NCBI GenBank assembly: GCA_029777945.1
Contig: JAKORG010000019.1
Location: forward strand, 1-64,000
Source of the DNA: Deltaproteobacteria bacterium
GTDB taxonomy: Bacteria > Desulfobacterota > Syntrophorhabdia > Syntrophorhabdales > Syntrophorhabdaceae
DNA length: 64,000 nucleotides
Direction: 5' to 3'
The notes under the pieces are model-generated. The model saw only the letters and a list, made by a program, of their open reading frames with translations. It made no database searches and was not told the DNA's origin. This document shows, in pieces, positions 1 to 9,202 of this stretch; position 1 is the stretch's first letter; the number at the start of each line of letters is the position of its first letter. A program made the position numbers and the translations under genes.

Positions 1-147
1 AGAGGCATCAACGTAGGTGTAATAAGGACAAGACTTTCAGAGTTAGGAGAGATAATATATGCGGCCCCAAGAATATTAGAAGATGGTGGGGTTGTCTTTG
101 AATTCATAGTTGCAACAGATAGTGATGAATCAGCATTTTTATCATAG
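1..147 (+). pseudogene. cheA: CheA histidine kinase, N-terminal piece ending at an in-frame TAG (window-truncated)
   Basis: Reading frame 1 is open from the window edge and ends at TAG (145-147). The peptide contains ELGEIIYAAP and VVFEFIVATDSDE, which match the end of the CheA P2/linker region. The same frame continues after the TAG with RDDGLKWKRYEIAEKI and then runs into the P3 domain at 274, so the stop lies inside what should be one cheA gene. The 5' end (Hpt domain) is outside the window. Either a nonsense mutation or a sequence error splits the kinase. A natural two-part CheA is less likely because the downstream part has no ribosome binding site. Confidence 0.75.
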
Positions 148-273
148 AGAGACGACGGCCTAAAATGGAAAAGATATGAGATTGCCGAAAAAATTAAAAG
201 GGAAAAGGAAAATGGTGGAGCTGGAGAGATAGCGGACAGCGATAAATTTCCCAGGATTTCCACAACAAATACA

Positions 274-1446
274 GTGAGGGTTGATTTAAAAAGACTTGAT
301 GAACTTATGGAGATGGTAGGTGAACTTGTTATCACAAAGGCACGGCTCGACGACATCCTGAGGGGAATCTCAAGATACATTCCAGAACAAGAACTGGATT
401 TTTTTGAAGAAACACATATGCGAATGGGAAGGCAATTGAAAAATCTTCGTGAAGGGATTATGCGTATAAGGATGGTGCCTATAGGAGAGGTCTTTGATAG
501 AATGCGGTTTGTTGTTCTGGACTTAGAGAGGGAAATGGGTAAAAAGATACACCTTGAGATTATCGGAGAAAATACGGAGATTGATAAACTCGTTGTGGAA
601 AGGATGATGGACCCTATGCTTCACCTTGTTAGAAACGCTATAAGCCACGGTATAGAAAAAGAAGAAGAGAGGATTTCTAAAGGTAAGTCAAAACAAGGGA
701 ACATAAAACTCAGTGCCCATACATCAGGGGATTCTGTGGTCATAGAAATAGAAGATGACGGAAGGGGTATCGACGCAGAAAGGATAATATCAAAGGCAAA
801 ATCAAAGGGTTTAATTAACGAGGATTTTACTTTGTCTTTTCAAGAAAGAAACAGGGAAATATTGAACATTATCTGTTCAACTGGCTTCTCAACCAGAGAA
901 AATGCAGATATGGCAAGCGGTAGAGGTCTTGGTATGACTATTGTAAAAAATGCCATAGAGACATTGGGGGATAGCTTATCCCTTGAAACAGAAAAGGATA
1001 AGGGCACACGTTTTATTATAAACCTGCCCCTTACCCTTGAAATCGTGGACGCCTTTATACTTATTGCAGGAGGACAGTTATTTGCGATACCACAGCCTTC
1101 TGTAAAGGAGGTAATAGAAATTGAACCGGAAAAAATAACGATTATGGAGAATAACGAGCTTATTTTGTACAGGGGTGAGCCTTTACCTGTAATAAGATTA
1201 AGCAGGCTCTTTAATCTTAAAGAAAACTACGGTCAGATTATATACGGGATTATTATAGGCAGAGGTTATAATTCTGTGGCAGTAATGGTGGAACAGGTAA
1301 TAACAAAAAGGGAGATAGTCATAAGACCCATAACAGATACCCTTGTAAGTGTAAAAGGTATTGGAGGCGCAACTGAATTAGGAGACGGTAAGCCCATATT
1401 GATACTTAATGCCTCTGAACTTTTGGACATGGCTATGAAAAGGTAA
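274..1446 (+). CDS. cheA: Chemotaxis histidine kinase CheA, P3-P4-P5 part
   Basis: CheA autophosphorylates on the Hpt domain and passes phosphate to CheY and CheB in the receptor array. Seen here: P3 dimerisation helices (about residues 1-65, RLDELMEMVGELVI), the P4 HATPase domain with N-box LHLVRNAISHGIE, G1 box DDGRGID and G2 box GRGLGM, and a C-terminal CheW-like P5 domain (about 255-390). The GTG at 274 is only the first in-frame start after the TAG at 145-147. It has no Shine-Dalgarno, and the frame is open upstream from 148, so the true gene starts before the window. As sequenced, the protein would lack the phosphorylatable His domain. It is first in a same-strand chain of chemosensory genes; cheW follows after 38 nt. 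Confidence 0.9.
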   Translation: MRVDLKRLDELMEMVGELVITKARLDDILRGISRYIPEQELDFFEETHMRMGRQLKNLREGIMRIRMVPIGEVFDRMRFVVLDLEREMGKKIHLEIIGENTEIDKLVVERMMDPMLHLVRNAISHGIEKEEERISKGKSKQGNIKLSAHTSGDSVVIEIEDDGRGIDAERIISKAKSKGLINEDFTLSFQERNREILNIICSTGFSTRENADMASGRGLGMTIVKNAIETLGDSLSLETEKDKGTRFIINLPLTLEIVDAFILIAGGQLFAIPQPSVKEVIEIEPEKITIMENNELILYRGEPLPVIRLSRLFNLKENYGQIIYGIIIGRGYNSVAVMVEQVITKREIVIRPITDTLVSVKGIGGATELGDGKPILILNASELLDMAMKR

Positions 1447-1484
1447 AAAAAATGTTTTTTTAAATATGGAAAGGAGGTGGTCAT

Positions 1485-1940
1485 ATGCCCGATGACAAAG
1501 ATAAAGAAAATTATATTCTCTTTAAACTCGTAGGAACCACTTATGGAATTAAAAGCGACGATGTCAGTCAAATGGAGATGGTGGAACACATAACCCCTGT
1601 GCCCAATGCGCCAGATTTTGTGGAAGGTCTTGTGTTTTTAAGGGGTGAAGTGATCCCTGCCATAAATTTGAGGGCACGATTCGGGTTTGAAAAAATCGAA
1701 TACGATATTAAAACAAGGATCATTATTGTTCAAAAGGGTGAAAGAAAGGTAGGTCTAATCGTTGACAATGCCCGTGAATTTGTTGCCATCCCCGGTGAAG
1801 TTATTAAGCCACCACCTGAAACAATTTCAGGGTTAAGTGGACAATATCTCCAGGGTGTTGCAACAATGGGGGACAGGCTTATTTTGATATTGAACATTGA
1901 AAAGGTTTTAAACTTTACAAATATAAAAACATCTGTGTAG
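1485..1940 (+). CDS. cheW: Chemotaxis coupling protein CheW
   Basis: CheW is the adaptor that links receptors (MCPs) to CheA. The 151-residue length and the single CheW/SH3-like domain fit the family: LFKLVGTTYGIKSDDV near the start, VPNAPDFVEGLVFLRGEVIPAI around residues 38-60, and LIVDNAREFVAIPGEVI around 92-108. The start is supported by an excellent ribosome binding site (AAGGAGGTGG) about 6 nt before the ATG. It lies between cheA and the MCP gene, so kinase, adaptor and receptor are encoded together. The stop is TAG, showing that UAG is an ordinary stop codon in this genome. Confidence 0.95.
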   Translation: MPDDKDKENYILFKLVGTTYGIKSDDVSQMEMVEHITPVPNAPDFVEGLVFLRGEVIPAINLRARFGFEKIEYDIKTRIIIVQKGERKVGLIVDNAREFVAIPGEVIKPPPETISGLSGQYLQGVATMGDRLILILNIEKVLNFTNIKTSV

Positions 1941-1966
1941 GAAAACAATTGAAGGAGGTATAAAGT

Positions 1967-2260
1967 ATGGTTGAAAAGAAAGAAAAACCAAAAGAAAGCA
2001 GTAAAAAGAATAAAGAAAAGGATGTGGTGATGACAAAAGGTTCGAACCCATTAAATTTAAGGGAACATACAGATGAAATTGTAAGGTCTGGAAATGAACT
2101 TTCAAGGATAAATGATAGGCTAAAAGAAGATGCTGAAAAACAGGTGCGTAAGCTTGATGAAACCATAAAAGGTTTAAACGAGCTCGCCTCAATTATAAAG
2201 AGACAGCTTCCCAGGTTGAATCCATTGCCTCATCTTCTGAGGAGCACACATCCTTCATAA
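1967..2260 (+). pseudogene. Methyl-accepting chemotaxis protein, N-terminal part before a frameshift
   Basis: Starts with a strong ribosome binding site (GAAGGAGGTATAAAGT) before ATG 1967. The first ~75 residues are charged and helical (many K and E, no membrane segment) and lead into [10 protein letters not shown]. At about 2197 the frame breaks: frame 2 continues as unrelated residues to a stop at 2260, while frame 1 continues the natural MCP sequence ([20 protein letters not shown], then [10 protein letters not shown]). Adding one A to the A-run at 2197-2199 would join the two frames. This segment and the next entry are therefore one gene, about 700 residues when repaired. Confidence 0.8.
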
Positions 2261-2265
2261 ACGAA

Positions 2266-4071
2266 ATGGCAGCCTCCATCGAGCAAATTACTGCAAATAT
2301 GGTGAGTTTAACTTCATCCATCAACGAGACCTCATCATCTATTACAGAGACGTCTTCATCCATTAAAAACGTAGCAGATGTGACCCAAGAAATGGTAACC
2401 TCTGCAACACAGGTAACCACTTCCATAAATGAGATTGCAAATTCCATAAGACATGTAAGCACAGAAACAGATTCCCTTGTTACCTCCATAAATGACACAG
2501 CATCCACTATCGATGAAATGGCTCAATCCATTAAGTCTGTAGCAGAAAATGCAGAAAACCTTGCCTCTGCAGCTGAAGAGACGTCATCATCCATTAACGA
2601 GATGGCAGCTTCTATCGAAGAGGTCTCTGCCACCTCTGAAAATCTTGCTGCCCTCGTGGAGCAGATATCTGCAACTATAGAACAGACTGTTCATTCTGTT
2701 CAAGGTGTTTCTACAAGCGCTGAAAAAATTAGTGAATCTGCTTCGAGCTCCGCATCTGCATCAATGCAATTAGACCGTTCGATACGCTCAATAGCCAATC
2801 TGGCAAAAACAGCAGATGAGATAACAAACCGTGCCACAAAAGACGCACAAGAAGGAGCATCTACCATTGAAAAATCCATCAAAGCACTTTTGAAGATAAA
2901 AGAAACAATGAAACAGTCTTCAACAGTAATAAGGGACATGGGCAAGCGTTCATCTGAGATAGGAAGCATTGTAAACACGATAAATCTCATCGCAGAGAGG
3001 ACGAATTTACTTTCTCTCAATGCATCCATTGAAGCAGCCCGTGCAGGTGAAGCAGGAAGGGGCTTTGCCGTTGTAGCTGAAGAGATAAGAAATCTTGCAG
3101 AGCGAGCTGCAAAGGCTACATCTGATATTGCCAGCATTATTAAGACATTTCAAGAGGTCACACAGGAGGCTGTAACAACCACCAACGAAGGCTTGAAGAT
3201 TGCAGAAGAGGGAAGTACTCTTGCTGAGGATGCAGGGAAGAGCTTAAAAAAGATACTTCTTGGCATAGAAGATGTGGCACAGCTTGTAAACCAGATATCC
3301 ACAGCCACAAACGAACAACTCACAGCAGGTCAAAATCTTGTGAATGAGGCAAGTATCACTGCCACACAAGCCAAACAGATTGCAAATGCTACCTCTGAGC
3401 AGTCAAAGGCTGTGTATGGCATGGTGCAGATAAGTGGACAGATGCGTAAGATTGCGCAGCAGGTCTCCCAGGCTATGGCTGAACAGGCAAAGGCTTCAAG
3501 GAATATAATAAAAGCAGCCCAAAACACGAATAACTACGCCGCTTCTGTGAGCAGGGCAACAAAAGAACAGGCAGATGGTGCAAACCAGATAGCCCGGGTT
3601 ATGGAAAGTATGAAAAAGAGCACGACTATTATCTCAAAGGCTATTTCCGAACAGGCAACAGCAGGAGAACAAGTCTCCCGTGAAGCTCTACGCCTTGCAA
3701 GGCTAATAGAAAATATAAACAGGGCAATGAGTGAGCAGGCAAATGCAGCAAATCAGATAGATAAAGCAGCAGAAAACATGAAAAGACAGGCAGACCAGAT
3801 AACAAAGGCAATGAGTGAGCAGTCAAGGGCAATGAAGGACACGAGCTTTGCCATAGATAATATCATAAAACAGATAAAACTCATAACAGGTGGAAACATA
3901 AAACAGTCAGAGCTTACTACAAAAATTAGCGAACTCATACTGGACATAAGGAGATTTTTCGAAAAGGATGTGGAGATTGTCCACGATTCAGAAAAAATAA
4001 TTTCAAATCTTATTGAAAAAGTTAAATCCCTTGATATATTATGGAAAAAAGGACAATCTAAATTGGGCTAA
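2266..4071 (+). CDS. Cytoplasmic methyl-accepting chemotaxis protein (main part)
   Basis: Receptor of the chemosensory array. The signalling hairpin is clear: [18 protein letters not shown] followed by [19 protein letters not shown]. No transmembrane segment or periplasmic domain is visible, so this is a soluble receptor. Long heptad-rich stretches flank the hairpin: Ser/Thr/Asn-rich repeats of the type SINE(T/M)-(A/S)SSI before it, and repeats of the type AMSEQA-x-AANQI after it. The ATG at 2266 is only the first Met in this frame; the frame is open upstream to about 2197, where a one-base deletion separates it from the true N-terminus starting at 1967. Its place after cheW supports an operon-specific receptor. 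The signal sensed is unknown. Confidence 0.9.
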   Translation: MAASIEQITANMVSLTSSINETSSSITETSSSIKNVADVTQEMVTSATQVTTSINEIANSIRHVSTETDSLVTSINDTASTIDEMAQSIKSVAENAENLASAAEETSSSINEMAASIEEVSATSENLAALVEQISATIEQTVHSVQGVSTSAEKISESASSSASASMQLDRSIRSIANLAKTADEITNRATKDAQEGASTIEKSIKALLKIKETMKQSSTVIRDMGKRSSEIGSIVNTINLIAERTNLLSLNASIEAARAGEAGRGFAVVAEEIRNLAERAAKATSDIASIIKTFQEVTQEAVTTTNEGLKIAEEGSTLAEDAGKSLKKILLGIEDVAQLVNQISTATNEQLTAGQNLVNEASITATQAKQIANATSEQSKAVYGMVQISGQMRKIAQQVSQAMAEQAKASRNIIKAAQNTNNYAASVSRATKEQADGANQIARVMESMKKSTTIISKAISEQATAGEQVSREALRLARLIENINRAMSEQANAANQIDKAAENMKRQADQITKAMSEQSRAMKDTSFAIDNIIKQIKLITGGNIKQSELTTKISELILDIRRFFEKDVEIVHDSEKIISNLIEKVKSLDILWKKGQSKLG

Positions 4072-4118
4072 TACCAGTATTTAAAACAATATTTAGTTTA
4101 TATCTGTAAAGAGGTGCT

Positions 4119-6851
4119 ATGGCCACAATAGGTATATTTACCACGGACAAGGATTTAAAAATTACTACGTGGGATGAATGGCTCGAAGTTGCCACAGGTA
4201 TAAAAAAGTCAGAGGCAAAGGATAAACCTCTCGAGGCTATAGTGCCTGACTTAGAAGAGAGAAACATAAAAAAAAGGTTTCTAAATGTTCTTGAAAACGG
4301 TGTTGTAGAGGTATTATCCCCTGTATTTCACCATAATATTATAGATTGTAGGCCCTTAAAACCCTCCAATCTCTTTGAAAAGATGCAACAGAGGGTGACT
4401 ATCGCACCTTTAAAAGAGGACGAAACCATTGTAGGTACTATTGTTACAATAGAGGATCTCACAGAAAAAATGGAAAGGGAAAGGCAATTTTCAGAAAAAC
4501 TTAAAAGTCAAAACGAAGCCGAAAGACTCTCTGCAGCACAGTTTTTTGTTCAAGAAAAAAAGGTTGAAGATAAGGGCATTTTTAAGGATATCTTAAAGGA
4601 TGAGAGCTGGCGGGTAAGAAAGGTGGCTGTTGATGCCTTAAAAAGCAAAACAGATTTAGACACCGTTGCCACGCTCCTTAAATCATTGAAAGAGGAACAT
4701 AACAATATCAACATCCTAAATAGTGCACTCCAAATACTCACGATGAGTGAAATTGATGTTACAGATACACTTGTGAATTTTCTCATGTCAGATGACCGTG
4801 AATTAAGACAATATGCAGCCCTTGCCCTTGGTGAAATAAAAGATAAAAAAGCAATACCTTATCTTTTAAAGGCCTTAAATGACGATGATATAAATGTAAG
4901 ATATCATGTCATAGAGGCTTTAGGAAAGATGAAGGCAAAGGAGGCTGTTAGGCCCATATTAGAGATTTTGGAAACAAGGGATTTTTTTCTTGCTTTTCCT
5001 GCTATAGATGCACTGGCTAATATAGGCGATGAAAGGGCTGCGGCAAAGCTTATAGGGCTCTTAGATGATGAATTATTATCAGGTCCTGCTATAGATGCAA
5101 TGGCTGTATTGGGCAGCGAAGATACTGTGCCCTACCTCGTTCGTGCACTGGATCATGTCAATGTCAATATGGTAGTATCAATCCTAAAAGCGATTGTATC
5201 CATTTATGAACACTATAATGAAAAATACGGTGCCGGAGATATAATAGCTGATATTGTAAAGAACAGGATAAGTAGGACTGGGGCTGATAAAATAGTCAAA
5301 TCCTTAGATGGTGCATCCGATGAATCCTTGCACATTATTGCCCTAATTTTAGGATGGCTCGAAGGTGATGTAATAGATAAAGCACTCACCGGGATACTGG
5401 GAAAGACCTCTGCACGGAAAGAGATAATAGATTCCATTGTAACACACGGGCAACACATAGTTAATCTCCTTATAGACCAAGTATATTCTAAGGATATGGA
5501 GATTAAGAAATCTGCCATTATTGCATTGGGTCGTATAGGAGATAAAAGGGCAGTGTCTGCCCTTATATCCGTTCTTGACGAAGAGCCTGAACTTGCCATT
5601 ATTTCAGCAGGTGCCCTCGCAAAGATAGGGGATAGAAGTGCCTTTGAAGCACTCCTTAACCACATAGCTGATAGGGATGTAGGGGTAAGGCAGGCTGTAA
5701 TATCTGCTTTAAATTCTATAGGTCATCCTGATATGGCTGACAAGATGTTATTATTTCTAAAAGATAAAGACCCCATTGTCAGGGAATCGGCAGTAAAAAT
5801 TGCTGGATACTTTGGTTACGCTGAATGCATAGACCTTCTCATTGAAAGATGCACCGATGAAGTAGAGAATGTCCGATATGCTGCCATACAATGCCTACCC
5901 TTTCTTGAAGATAAAAGGGTGCTATCTATAATTGTTAATGCCTTGAAAAAAGACACGCCAAAGGTTAGGGCAGCGGCTGCATACGCTTTAGGACAACTTG
6001 AGGATAAGGAGGCATTTTACTATCTAAAGGATGCTATAAACGATACTGATCCCTGGGTAAGATACTTTGCTGCAAAGGCAATGGGTAATTTTAAAAACCC
6101 AGAGGCTATTGACGTATTGTTAAATGTAGTTGAAAAAGAAACTGCCGAGCATGTTCGTATATCTGCCATTGAATCAATTGGAAAGATTGGGGGTGTAAAA
6201 GCAGTATCTGTGCTGTCAGGCTTTATAAAAAGTGAAAATTTCGATGTGGCAAGGACAGCAATTAGCGGTCTTGGCACAATTAGACATCCCGATGCATTAA
6301 ACTTACTTTTATCTATGGTCCATTCAACGGATAGATTTATAAAGATTGAAACGATTAAAGCCCTTGGCTTAATGGGTGGACCAGAGGCTGTAAACACCTT
6401 AAAATGGATAGCAGCTTCAGAAGAAGATGAGGATATGGCAAGTAAGGCCATAGAATCTTTGAGCCTTATAGGAAGTAAGGATGCCGTAAAGGCGCTACTG
6501 GAGCTAACATACCATAAATCAAGAAAAAGCTTATGCATTCTTAAACTTTCCCAGTTAATGGGCAAACATATTTCGTGGATTACTGAAGGGCTGGATCACC
6601 CGAACCCCCATGTAAGAAGTGCCGTTGTAGATATTCTGGCGAGGATGAAACATCCCGATGCCACAGAGGCAATTGTAAGGGCTTTAGATGATAAAGATAC
6701 ACAGGTAAAACTTTCTGCTATAGATGCCTTAAGTTATTTAGGAAGCAGATATGGAGAAAAAAAGCTATCAAAGATGGCTTTATATGACAGCAACAAAATG
6801 ATAAGAGATGCGGCAAAAAAGGTATTAATGAAGATAAAAGGGGCATTTTGA
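4119..6851 (+). CDS. PAS domain plus long HEAT-repeat protein
   Basis: A 910-residue protein with an N-terminal PAS domain (about residues 1-115, beginning GIFTTDKDLKITTWDEWLE and ending VGTIVTIEDLTEKMER), a short helix, and then about 770 residues of HEAT/PBS-lyase-type repeats of roughly 31 residues, e.g. ALGEIKDKKAIPYLLKALND and YALGQLEDKEAFYYLKDA. There is no enzyme domain. HEAT arrays are protein-binding scaffolds, so a role in holding or tuning chemosensory partners is inferred. The PAS domain closely resembles those at the start of the GGDEF (9799) and HD-GYP (11155) proteins in this operon. The start has a GAGGTG ribosome binding site. It sits between the MCP gene and cheR. Confidence 0.85.
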   Translation: MATIGIFTTDKDLKITTWDEWLEVATGIKKSEAKDKPLEAIVPDLEERNIKKRFLNVLENGVVEVLSPVFHHNIIDCRPLKPSNLFEKMQQRVTIAPLKEDETIVGTIVTIEDLTEKMERERQFSEKLKSQNEAERLSAAQFFVQEKKVEDKGIFKDILKDESWRVRKVAVDALKSKTDLDTVATLLKSLKEEHNNINILNSALQILTMSEIDVTDTLVNFLMSDDRELRQYAALALGEIKDKKAIPYLLKALNDDDINVRYHVIEALGKMKAKEAVRPILEILETRDFFLAFPAIDALANIGDERAAAKLIGLLDDELLSGPAIDAMAVLGSEDTVPYLVRALDHVNVNMVVSILKAIVSIYEHYNEKYGAGDIIADIVKNRISRTGADKIVKSLDGASDESLHIIALILGWLEGDVIDKALTGILGKTSARKEIIDSIVTHGQHIVNLLIDQVYSKDMEIKKSAIIALGRIGDKRAVSALISVLDEEPELAIISAGALAKIGDRSAFEALLNHIADRDVGVRQAVISALNSIGHPDMADKMLLFLKDKDPIVRESAVKIAGYFGYAECIDLLIERCTDEVENVRYAAIQCLPFLEDKRVLSIIVNALKKDTPKVRAAAAYALGQLEDKEAFYYLKDAINDTDPWVRYFAAKAMGNFKNPEAIDVLLNVVEKETAEHVRISAIESIGKIGGVKAVSVLSGFIKSENFDVARTAISGLGTIRHPDALNLLLSMVHSTDRFIKIETIKALGLMGGPEAVNTLKWIAASEEDEDMASKAIESLSLIGSKDAVKALLELTYHKSRKSLCILKLSQLMGKHISWITEGLDHPNPHVRSAVVDILARMKHPDATEAIVRALDDKDTQVKLSAIDALSYLGSRYGEKKLSKMALYDSNKMIRDAAKKVLMKIKGAF

Positions 6852-6863
6852 TAAGGAGACAGG

Positions 6864-7700
6864 GTGAGATTTTACAGCGAGACCCTTGGCTTACCTGATA
6901 GTGCATTTACCCTTTTAAGGGAATTAATAAGGGAAAAGACTGGCATCTTTTATGAGGACGGAAAAAAGGACATACTCTGCGATAAACTCTCCCCCCTTGT
7001 CCTTGAAAAGGGCTTCAACTCATTCCTTGATTACTATTATTTTTTAAAATACGATGAGGAAAGCTATAGAGAATGGGAAAGGGTTTTCGATGTCTTATCT
7101 GTGCCTGAAACATATTTCTGGCGTGAAATAGACCAGATAAATGCACTGATTAATGTTATTGTGCCTGAACACCATAAAGATAGAAAAGAAGAACCTCTAA
7201 GAATATGGAGTGCTGCTTGTGCTACAGGAGAAGAACCATTAACCATAGCAATAGAAATAAACGAAACAGGTTGGTTTGAGAGATTAAACATAGAAATAAA
7301 TGGAACGGACGCAAGTAGAAAATCAATTGAGAAGGCAAGAGAGGGATTATACAGGGATAGGTCTTTCAGAAACATACCGCAAGACATAAAGGAAAAGTAT
7401 TTCTTAAAACAGGGGAATATGTTCAAGATTACAGAGGATATACACAAACGCGTAAAATTCTCTGTAGCAAATCTTTTAGAAACCCATAAGATTTACGATT
7501 TAGCAGCATCCCATGTAATCTTCTGCAGAAATGTTTTTATTTATTTTAGCGAAAATGTTATACGAAAAATAGTAAGGTTTTTTTTTGAACGTATGCCTTC
7601 GCCAGGTTATCTTTTTGTCGGTGCCGCTGAATCACTGCTTAAGATAACCAGTGACTTTCAACTAAAAGAAATAGGTGGCGCGCTTTGCTATGTTAAATGA
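6864..7700 (+). CDS. cheR: Chemotaxis protein methyltransferase CheR
   Basis: CheR methylates receptor glutamates with S-adenosylmethionine for adaptation. The 278-residue protein has the N-terminal all-helical CheR_N domain (about 1-75) and the SAM-dependent methyltransferase domain. The SAM-binding motif is RIWSAACATGEEPLTIAIEI, and the signature near the C-terminus is VIFCRNVFIYF. The GTG start at 6864 follows ATAAGGAGACAG, 12 nt after the HEAT gene stops. CheR and CheB form the adaptation pair of this cluster. There is no C-terminal pentapeptide-binding or TPR extension. Confidence 0.95.
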   Translation: MRFYSETLGLPDSAFTLLRELIREKTGIFYEDGKKDILCDKLSPLVLEKGFNSFLDYYYFLKYDEESYREWERVFDVLSVPETYFWREIDQINALINVIVPEHHKDRKEEPLRIWSAACATGEEPLTIAIEINETGWFERLNIEINGTDASRKSIEKAREGLYRDRSFRNIPQDIKEKYFLKQGNMFKITEDIHKRVKFSVANLLETHKIYDLAASHVIFCRNVFIYFSENVIRKIVRFFFERMPSPGYLFVGAAESLLKITSDFQLKEIGGALCYVK

Positions 7701-7757
7701 TTATGGCATGGTCAATGTATAAATTTGTATTAAACATAATATAAATCAGGAGGCCAA

Positions 7758-8801
7758 ATGGGCGATATCATTCGTGTGCTGGTAGTTGATGATTCTGCCT
7801 ATGTAAGAAAGGTAGTTAAACAGATACTATCGAGAAGCCCCTTTATTGAAGTAGTGGGAACTGCCAAGGATGGAGAAGAGGCATTAGAGATGGTAGAGGC
7901 ACTAAATCCCGATGTTGTAACCCTTGATTTAATCATGCCCAACCTCGATGGCGTGGAATTTTTGAAAAAACAGATGGCAAAAAAACCGATACCTGTAATA
8001 ATTTTAAGCATTGCAAGCGATACAAGCGAATTGGCATTAAAGGCACTGGATGCAGGGGCCATCGATTTTGTCCAGAAACCAACAGCCCTTGCCACAGAAA
8101 GAATTTACGAAATTGCCGAAGAGATAGTGGAGAAGGTAAGGGTCGCATCAAAAGTGCCGATGAAACAAATAATCCCCTATGTCGAAAAAAAGGAGATACC
8201 ACATCCTGTTATTTTAGAGACAAAGTCAAAAAGGGTAGATATTGTTGTAATAGGTATTTCAACAGGTGGTCCACAGGCACTGAAATTTCTTATACCACAG
8301 CTACCAAAGGATTTTCCTGTGCCCATTGCAATAGTCATCCATATGCCTGTTGGTTATACAGAAGCATTTGCAAACAAGCTTAACGAGATATCTTCAATTA
8401 CTGTTAAAGAGGCAAAGGAAGGGGATGTAGTTGAGGAAGGCACAGCCCTTATTGCACCTGCAGGGAGGCACATGACCTTTTACAGGCGTGCAGACAATGT
8501 TGTTGTGACGCACCTTGATTTAAGACCCTTTGATACGCTGCATAAACCTTCTGTGGATGTAATGTTTAGATCAGCCTCTGAGGTATTTAAAAATCGTGTC
8601 CTTGGTATAGTAATGACGGGTATGGGTTCAGACGGAAAAGAAGGTGCCGCATGGATAAAAGCACAGGGAGGAATAATATTGACCGAGGCAGAGGAGTCGT
8701 GTATTGTATACGGTATGCCAAGGTCGGTTGTGGAAGCAGGTTTAAGTGATGAAAGTTATAGTCTCGAAAAGATGATAGAAGGTATTCTAAAGAATATTTA
8801 A
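7758..8801 (+). CDS. cheB: Chemotaxis response regulator / protein-glutamate methylesterase CheB
   Basis: CheB removes methyl groups from receptor glutamates (and deamidates Gln) when phosphorylated by CheA. The receiver domain (residues 1-120) has acidic residues in VVDDSAYVRK, phospho-acceptor Asp in VVTLDLIMPNLDG, and Lys in DFVQKPT. The C-terminal methylesterase domain has the catalytic Ser in IGISTGGPQA, His in VIHMPVGYTEAFA and Asp in VMTGMGSDGKEGA. The length of 347 residues is normal. The ATG follows CAGGAGGCCAA. Confidence 0.96.
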   Translation: MGDIIRVLVVDDSAYVRKVVKQILSRSPFIEVVGTAKDGEEALEMVEALNPDVVTLDLIMPNLDGVEFLKKQMAKKPIPVIILSIASDTSELALKALDAGAIDFVQKPTALATERIYEIAEEIVEKVRVASKVPMKQIIPYVEKKEIPHPVILETKSKRVDIVVIGISTGGPQALKFLIPQLPKDFPVPIAIVIHMPVGYTEAFANKLNEISSITVKEAKEGDVVEEGTALIAPAGRHMTFYRRADNVVVTHLDLRPFDTLHKPSVDVMFRSASEVFKNRVLGIVMTGMGSDGKEGAAWIKAQGGIILTEAEESCIVYGMPRSVVEAGLSDESYSLEKMIEGILKNI

Positions 8802-8841
8802 AATCATTTTTGAGGCTTAAACTTATTTTTAAGGAGGTTAA

Positions 8842-9201
8842 ATGAAGGTTTTAATAATCGATGATTCAGCACTGGCAAGGAGGGTATTGAAAAATATTCT
8901 TGCCAATGCAAGTTATGATGTTATTGAAGCTGAAGATGGCATCACAGGCATTGAAAAGTATTTTCTTGAAAAACCTGATGTGGTCTTCCTTGACCTTACA
9001 ATGGAGGGTTTGAAGGGCATAGATGTTCTAAGGAAAATAAGGGAGATGGATAAAAATTCAAAGATTATTGTTGCCACAGCAGATATCCAGGCCGCTACAA
9101 AAGAAGAGGTTTTAAGAGAAGGTGCAATAGGATTTGTAAACAAACCCTTTTCACCTGAAAAGGTAATGGATGAGCTAAAAAAAGTTAAAAATGGGGGTTA
9201 A
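8842..9201 (+). CDS. cheY: CheY-type single-domain response regulator
   Basis: A 119-residue stand-alone receiver domain. Key residues are Asp pair in IIDDSALARR, phospho-acceptor Asp in VVFLDLTMEGLKG, Thr in IIVATADIQ and Lys in GFVNKPFSPE. It presumably carries the phosphoryl signal from CheA to an output (motor, or one of the enzymes encoded downstream). A strong ribosome binding site (TAAGGAGGTTAA) precedes the ATG. The gene directly precedes a cheC homologue, whose product usually dephosphorylates CheY-P, so the pair likely forms one signalling step. Confidence 0.93.
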   Translation: MKVLIIDDSALARRVLKNILANASYDVIEAEDGITGIEKYFLEKPDVVFLDLTMEGLKGIDVLRKIREMDKNSKIIVATADIQAATKEEVLREGAIGFVNKPFSPEKVMDELKKVKNGG

Positions 9202-9202
9202 G

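Noticed and set aside
145-147. UAG recoding (pyrrolysine-like) in cheA
   Set aside because: UAG ends cheW, the HD-GYP gene and purB normally, and the other in-frame UAG is in a dead transposase. A mutation or sequence error is simpler.
2266-4071. MCP as two separate genes
   Set aside because: The second frame is open upstream of its first Met with MCP-like sequence that continues the first part; one base joins them.
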